From Candidatus Saccharibacteria bacterium oral taxon 488 (GTDB lineage Bacteria; Patescibacteriota; Saccharimonadia; Saccharimonadales; Saccharimonadaceae), in assembly GCA_010202645.1 (NCBI GenBank), contig CP047920.1:124001-188000 (forward strand): DNA of 64,000 nt, given 5' to 3'. A model generated the notes under the pieces. That model was not told the DNA's origin, did no database searches, and saw only the letters and a list, made by a program, of their open reading frames with translations. The position numbers and the translations under genes are program-made. Below are positions 59,815 through 64,000 of the stretch, piece after piece. Within the stretch, counting starts at the first letter, position 1. Every line of letters starts with the position of its first letter.

Positions 59815-60689
59815 AAAAGGGACTTGGGCGGGGATTTGATTCGCTGATACCGACAAATTTGTTTGACGAGGCTTTTGACCCGACGGCTGGTCAAGATGCG
59901 ACAATGTCGCAATTACGCCAGATACCAATTACCGATATTATTCCAGATCCAGATCAGCCGCGGCGGTTCTTTGATGAGGAAGCGCTGCGTGAGCTGGCTG
60001 ATTCAATCCGTCGGCACGGCGTGGTACAGCCGATCGTCGTGACGCCACGCGGGGCACAATTCATGATCGTGGCTGGCGAGCGGCGCTGGCGAGCGGCGCA
60101 GCTGGCTGGATTAGTAGAGATGCCGAGTATCATTCGTAGTTTGAGTGATCAGCACCGGTTGGAGGTGTCGCTGATCGAGAACTTGCAGCGACGCGACCTC
60201 AATCCGCTGGAGACGGCGACGGCCTACATGAAGCTACGCGACCAGTTCAATATGACGCTGGAACAAATCGGCCAGCACGTCGGCGGCAAATCGGTCAGCG
60301 CCATTAGTAATACGCTGCGCCTCTTGAAATTACCGAGCGTGGTGCGGACGGCGCTGTTTGAAAATAAGATTTCTGAAGGGCAAGCGCGAACATTGGTGGG
60401 GCTGCCGGATGACGTGGCGGAGGATTTGCTGCGGCAGACGATTCATCAGGGCTGGAGTGTGCGCAAGCTCGAGCAGATGATCGCCGCCTGGAAGCGGTCG
60501 CAGCAGCCGTCGGGCCCCGCGCCAACTCCAAAGTCGGCCCGCTCGCCGCACGCCTCGTCGGTGGCGCGCCTGTCGAAAAAACTCCGTGCTGACATCACGG
60601 TTCGCACCAGTAAGCGCGGTGCTGGTCAGATTATCATCCCGTTCAAAGATCAAGCGGATTTTGAGCGGATTCGCGACTTGATTGGCTGA
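59811..60689 (+). CDS. parB: chromosome partitioning protein ParB
   Basis: The N-terminus KKGLGRGFDSLIP is typical; PDPDQPRRFFDEEALRELA and GERRWRAAQLAG form the CTPase/N domain; an HTH (TLEQIGQHVGGKSVSAISN) binds parS; the C-terminal dimer domain ends at 292 residues. I did not find a clear parS palindrome in this window. Confidence 0.95.
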   Translation: MKKGLGRGFDSLIPTNLFDEAFDPTAGQDATMSQLRQIPITDIIPDPDQPRRFFDEEALRELADSIRRHGVVQPIVVTPRGAQFMIVAGERRWRAAQLAGLVEMPSIIRSLSDQHRLEVSLIENLQRRDLNPLETATAYMKLRDQFNMTLEQIGQHVGGKSVSAISNTLRLLKLPSVVRTALFENKISEGQARTLVGLPDDVAEDLLRQTIHQGWSVRKLEQMIAAWKRSQQPSGPAPTPKSARSPHASSVARLSKKLRADITVRTSKRGAGQIIIPFKDQADFERIRDLIG

Positions 60690-60692
60690 CTA

Positions 60693-61298
60693 TTAAAACC
60701 CTCTGATCTGTGTGAAGGGGAAAATGCGGGCGATGACCGGCCCGACGATGTCGTACAGCGGAATGTTGCCCATGCAGTTACGCGAGTCACACGAAAAATT
60801 ACCCTCACGATTATCACCCATCACGAAAACCGTCCCCTCGGACACCTTGGTATCAACATCGCCAGAGGTGGGCGACTTTGGTTCGTTTTTGTTGACGGTT
60901 GTATCAGGGTTAAAGCCGTTCGGATGTTCACTGTTATAAACGGTGACAATGCCGTTTTTGACGGTGACGCGCTCACCCGCGAAAGCAATTACCCGTTTGA
61001 CGATATATTCGTCGTGACCTAGGGTTGGATTGTAATTGGGATTTTTAAAGACGATAATTTGGCCGCGCTTGGGGATATACTGCTGATTTTGAAGCTGTTT
61101 AATGGTGACTGATAGTCGGTCGACGATCAGGCGGTCGTTGGTGTGCATGGTGTTTTCCATACTTGGACCTTGCACGCCAAAGCTACGAAAAACAAAGGTA
61201 TTGATCAAAATTGTTCCGATGATTACCCCGATTACAAAAATAATCAGTCCCAGACTGTCCCTCAGGCGCGGGTGTCGATCGAGAAAGTGAGCATCCAT
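60693..61298 (-). CDS. lepB: signal peptidase I
   Basis: One membrane helix (about residues 15-35) is followed by the nucleophile Ser46 in GPSMENTM, the general-base Lys near 100 in IVKRVIAFAGE and the GDNREGN box E. On the minus strand TATAAT ends 7 bases before ATG 61298; upstream in-frame codons would lie before the promoter. It cleaves signal peptides of exported proteins. Its promoter is back to back with that of the LCP gene. Confidence 0.93.
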   Translation of the reverse strand: MDAHFLDRHPRLRDSLGLIIFVIGVIIGTILINTFVFRSFGVQGPSMENTMHTNDRLIVDRLSVTIKQLQNQQYIPKRGQIIVFKNPNYNPTLGHDEYIVKRVIAFAGERVTVKNGIVTVYNSEHPNGFNPDTTVNKNEPKSPTSGDVDTKVSEGTVFVMGDNREGNFSCDSRNCMGNIPLYDIVGPVIARIFPFTQIRGF

Positions 61299-61373
61299 CC
61301 GCCTTATTATACATGGTTTGGCGGCGAAAACCAAAAGCTTGATCAATAGAGAAGTGTGCTATAATAAGGAGCA

Positions 61374-63047
61374 GTGAAAATTTCAAATAGGAATTCGGTC
61401 GATGGATTTGTACCGCGGAGGGTTCAGCGGTCTCGTTTGGGTGGTGTATCGCCAGAGCAGGTAGCCGCTCATCCTCATCAGGCGGAGCAGCCTACCCCAC
61501 AGATACTTGGGCAGCAGCCGGTCCAATTACCGCGCCAGTCACTGTCGCAAGCTGATCGGGTGCGTCTCGCGACTTCGTCAACTGCTGATATTGACGAAGA
61601 TATTAGCAATTCGCTCAAAGATCTCGAGCTTCAAAAGTCCGAAACACCTCGCGAAAAGCGCAAGAAACCGCATAAGAAACGTCGCAAGCTAAAGATTATT
61701 ATCCTGGTGATCGTGGCGCTGATAATTCTGGTGGGCGGATTTTTGCTGTACAAGGCGTGGGTCAATGCGGGGCGAGTGTTTGGTAGCGGTAATCTGATTG
61801 ACTTGTTTCAGAATCAACCGCTGAAAATGGATGCACACGGGCGGAGCAATATGCTGATCCTCGGTACGACGGATGATGATCCAGACCATCCGGGCGCAAC
61901 GTTGACCGACTCAATGATGGTGCTGAGTGTTGATCAAAAGAAGCACGATGCCTATATGTTTAGTATTCCGCGCGACTTATACGTGCAGTTTGGGCGAGTT
62001 TGTAATTCTGGTCGTGCCGGCAAGATTAACGAATATTTTGACTGTGTTGCCAAGGGTAATGATGAACAGGCTGAAAAGAAGCGGATAGATGCCAGCCGCG
62101 AGTTTGTTGGCAAGATTTTTGATATGGATATACAGTACGTAGCACACGTTAATGCTCAGGTAATCAAGGACGCGGTTAATGCGGTTGGTGGTGTGACGGT
62201 GAATGTTCAGAGCGACGATCCACGAGGTGTGTTTGACCCGAGCGTCGACTGGATGTGTCGGGAGAAGGGACTGTCAGCGGAGCAGCGGAAACGGCGCTGT
62301 CCGACGGGGCATTACATTCATTTCAAGAATGGGCCAAATGAGATGGACGGTGACAAGGCGCTGTATTTCTCGCGAGCGCGTGGAGCGCTGGGCGGTTCGT
62401 ATGGGCTGGACAAGTCGAACTTTGACCGCGAGAAAAACCAACAGTTGGTGCTGATGGCGCTCAAGAACAAGGCAGCCTCGACAGGCACGCTGACTGATCT
62501 TGGCAAGGTGACGGCGCTGATGGACGCCATGGGCAAGAATCTGCGCACTAACGTTGATGCCAAGGAAGTCCGTACGGTGATGGATGTTGCTTCCAAGATC
62601 AAGGATACGGACATTCACCGCCTCAGCTTTATTGAAAAAGATAATGTCCTGCTTGGCACGAGTAGTGTTGGTGGCGCCAGTGTGGTCGTGCCGACAGCTG
62701 GCCAGTTTGATTATTCGCAAATTCGATCATTTATCAAGGTGGAAATGTACGGTGATGCACTTGCCAAGGAAAAGGCGCGTGTTCTGGTGCTCAATGGCAG
62801 CGGCGTGGTTGGGGCTGCCAAATCCGAAGCTGATCGCCTAAAGGCAGCATCGCTCAACGTGGTGAGCGTTGGCAATTCACCACAGAAAATTACCGAAAAG
62901 TACAGGGTTTATCAGCTGGAGTCGGGCAAGTCCAAGCAGGCTTCTGCCAACAAGATTAAAGAACTGTATGGTGTAACATTAACCGAAGGTAAACCGCCAT
63001 TTAACCTGCCAGCCGAAGCTGACTTCGTAGTGATAATCGGGCCGTAA
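61374..63047 (+). CDS. LytR-CpsA-Psr family glycopolymer transferase
   Basis: A cytoplasmic basic tail of about 105 residues precedes one membrane helix (107-127). The LCP domain has TLTDSMMVLSV, FSIPRDLYV, NAVGGVTVNV and LYFSRAR with the Arg residues that bind the lipid phosphate. A LytR_C domain (ARVLVLNGSGVVGAAKSEAD) ends the 557-residue protein. LCP proteins attach glycopolymers to peptidoglycan. The GTG start lies 8 bases after TATAAT (61360-61365) with AAGGAG between. Confidence 0.92.
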   Translation: MKISNRNSVDGFVPRRVQRSRLGGVSPEQVAAHPHQAEQPTPQILGQQPVQLPRQSLSQADRVRLATSSTADIDEDISNSLKDLELQKSETPREKRKKPHKKRRKLKIIILVIVALIILVGGFLLYKAWVNAGRVFGSGNLIDLFQNQPLKMDAHGRSNMLILGTTDDDPDHPGATLTDSMMVLSVDQKKHDAYMFSIPRDLYVQFGRVCNSGRAGKINEYFDCVAKGNDEQAEKKRIDASREFVGKIFDMDIQYVAHVNAQVIKDAVNAVGGVTVNVQSDDPRGVFDPSVDWMCREKGLSAEQRKRRCPTGHYIHFKNGPNEMDGDKALYFSRARGALGGSYGLDKSNFDREKNQQLVLMALKNKAASTGTLTDLGKVTALMDAMGKNLRTNVDAKEVRTVMDVASKIKDTDIHRLSFIEKDNVLLGTSSVGGASVVVPTAGQFDYSQIRSFIKVEMYGDALAKEKARVLVLNGSGVVGAAKSEADRLKAASLNVVSVGNSPQKITEKYRVYQLESGKSKQASANKIKELYGVTLTEGKPPFNLPAEADFVVIIGP

Positions 63048-63067
63048 TTTGGTATAATAGGGTGGCA

Positions 63068-63841
63068 ATGGAGTTTCTGAAAAAAACAGCCAGGCGACGG
63101 TCGCTTCTCAGTAATATCGCTTATTATGCACTCAATTTAGGGATGGTGGCAGTCTTGTTCTGGATGTCGCAGGAGATTCATTATCCGTTGGCGGCGATTG
63201 TGCTGGTACTCTTAAGCAAGTGGCGGACATTGTCGGTGCGCCCTAAGTTTTGGCTAACGAATATTCAAGGAAGCCTGGTTGACGTGGTGGTTGGTCTCGG
63301 TGTGGTGGCGCTGATGTATGCGCCGCAGGCGACGCTGGTGCTACGAATTGCGCTAGCGGTATTTTATGCGATATGGCTTGTCGCTATCAAGCCGCTATCA
63401 AAGCGCTGGCAGATGACATTGCAGGCGGGTCTCGCGGTATTTATCGGCACAGCAGCACTGTTTGCAGTGTCACACGAATGGTCAGCTGCGGTGGTTGTGC
63501 TGTGTGCGCTAGTCATCGGGTATGGTACGGCTCGGCATTTTCTATCGACGTTTCGTGAGGAGCAGATTACGGTACTCAGTCTAGCCTGGGGGCTGGTGTT
63601 TGCGGAGATTGGCTGGCTGGCGCATTACTGGACGTTTGGCTATGCGCTGCTTGGGGTAAACGCGCTGCAACTACCACAGGCGACGATTATCTTTATACTG
63701 CTGTCATTCGTAGCTGAGCGTGTCTATACCTCTTGGCATAAGCATAAAACGATCGTTATTGCTGAAGTTGCTGGCCCAGCTATCTTGGCGTCGGCACTCA
63801 TCCTGACTATCTTATTATTCTTTAACTCGGTGACACTATAA
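63068..63841 (+). CDS. polytopic membrane protein, about eight helices
   Basis: The 257-residue protein is hydrophobic throughout, with about eight predicted helices, few charged residues and a basic N-terminus (KKTARRR). I do not recognise a family. TATAAT (63053-63058) ends 9 bases before ATG 63068; a GTG two codons earlier is too close to the box. The next gene begins 22 bases downstream and may be co-transcribed. Confidence 0.6.
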   Translation: MEFLKKTARRRSLLSNIAYYALNLGMVAVLFWMSQEIHYPLAAIVLVLLSKWRTLSVRPKFWLTNIQGSLVDVVVGLGVVALMYAPQATLVLRIALAVFYAIWLVAIKPLSKRWQMTLQAGLAVFIGTAALFAVSHEWSAAVVVLCALVIGYGTARHFLSTFREEQITVLSLAWGLVFAEIGWLAHYWTFGYALLGVNALQLPQATIIFILLSFVAERVYTSWHKHKTIVIAEVAGPAILASALILTILLFFNSVTL

Positions 63842-63863
63842 ATTATAAAATTGGAGTAAACCT

Positions 63864-64000
63864 ATGGAGCAAGAAGCGAATCTAACCAACCAGCCAAAAC
63901 CGAACCGCCGCAAGAAGATTGCGCTGATAAGTATATGTATCATTGCGGGCATATGGCTGGCGTTTGGTTCAGCGGCATTTGGGTCGTGGTTAACACTTCA
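63864..64000 (+). CDS. membrane protein, N-terminal fragment (3' cut by window edge)
   Basis: From ATG 63864, after TTGGAG, a basic hydrophilic stretch (NQPKPNRRKKIA) leads into a hydrophobic helix (LISICIIAGIWLAFGSAAFG). The frame is open to base 64000. Too little is present to name it; an exported or membrane-anchored protein is likely. Confidence 0.55.
   Translation, partial: MEQEANLTNQPKPNRRKKIALISICIIAGIWLAFGSAAFGSWLTL

Noticed and set aside
59050..60689. parS or origin of replication beside parAB
   Set aside because: No clear TGTTTCACGTGAAACA-like palindrome or cluster of DnaA boxes was visible on reading.

Overview
The window reads as a chromosomal segment of a Candidatus Saccharibacteria (TM7) genome, a small-genome episymbiont of the Candidate Phyla Radiation. 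The evidence is the 16S rRNA gene with its phylum-typical GGTCAT after the 515 site, compact housekeeping genes, DUF5663-type and KGG-repeat proteins, and LPxTG-anchored surface proteins. The genetic code looks standard: TGG encodes Trp and TGA acts as a stop. I see no CRISPR array, transposase, integrase or phage module.

Layout. 1-7 kb: end of miaA, a regulator, an MBL-fold protein, rpmB, an M50 protease, a candidate 6S-like RNA, rnpB, then the leftward operon infC-rpmI-rplT (rplT is frameshifted here), comM, and the tmRNA gene. 6.2-7.3 kb is gene-poor and holds two candidate structured RNAs. 7.3-13.4 kb: envelope genes, including a TraD/VirB4-like ATPase and an LPRTG surface protein. 13.5-18.5 kb: gyrB-gyrA and a DUF212 protein. 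18.5-27.4 kb: a split rRNA locus. The 16S gene has its own promoter, boxA-like leader and terminator; tRNA-Ala, tRNA-Ile and tRNA-Val, a HopA1-like protein and pyrD follow; then 23S-5S start from a second promoter.

27.4-45 kb: a C39-peptidase-like surface protein, a KGG stress-type protein, ROK and ImmA/IrrE-like genes, an LPATG protein, rpsA, infB, a large unknown membrane protein with two DUF5663-type genes, def-fmt, priA, recJ and an unknown promoter-driven gene. 44.5-50.3 kb: rpsU-yqeY-adk-map, then ftsA, ftsZ, an NrdR homologue without zinc cysteines, a thioredoxin-like protein and VKOR. 50.4-56.2 kb: a LiaF-like protein, then a T-box leader preceding a ClbS/DfsB-like gene, a 2H-phosphoesterase-like gene, an inositol-monophosphatase-family gene and ileS. 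56.3-64 kb: a Tim44-domain protein, galU, rplU, parA-parB, lepB, an LCP-family protein and two membrane proteins, the last cut by the window edge.

The strongest genome-wide signal is transcriptional. In about seventeen genes a TATAAT/TACAAT/TATACT hexamer ends 6-9 bases before the start codon, which predicts leaderless mRNAs on a large scale. Operon-internal genes instead use Shine-Dalgarno sites and TAATG, TGATG or GTGA overlaps. The best leads for something new are the T-box leader, the unassigned structured RNAs near 7 kb, the cysteine-free NrdR, the HopA1-like protein and the attenuator-like leader of the KGG gene.
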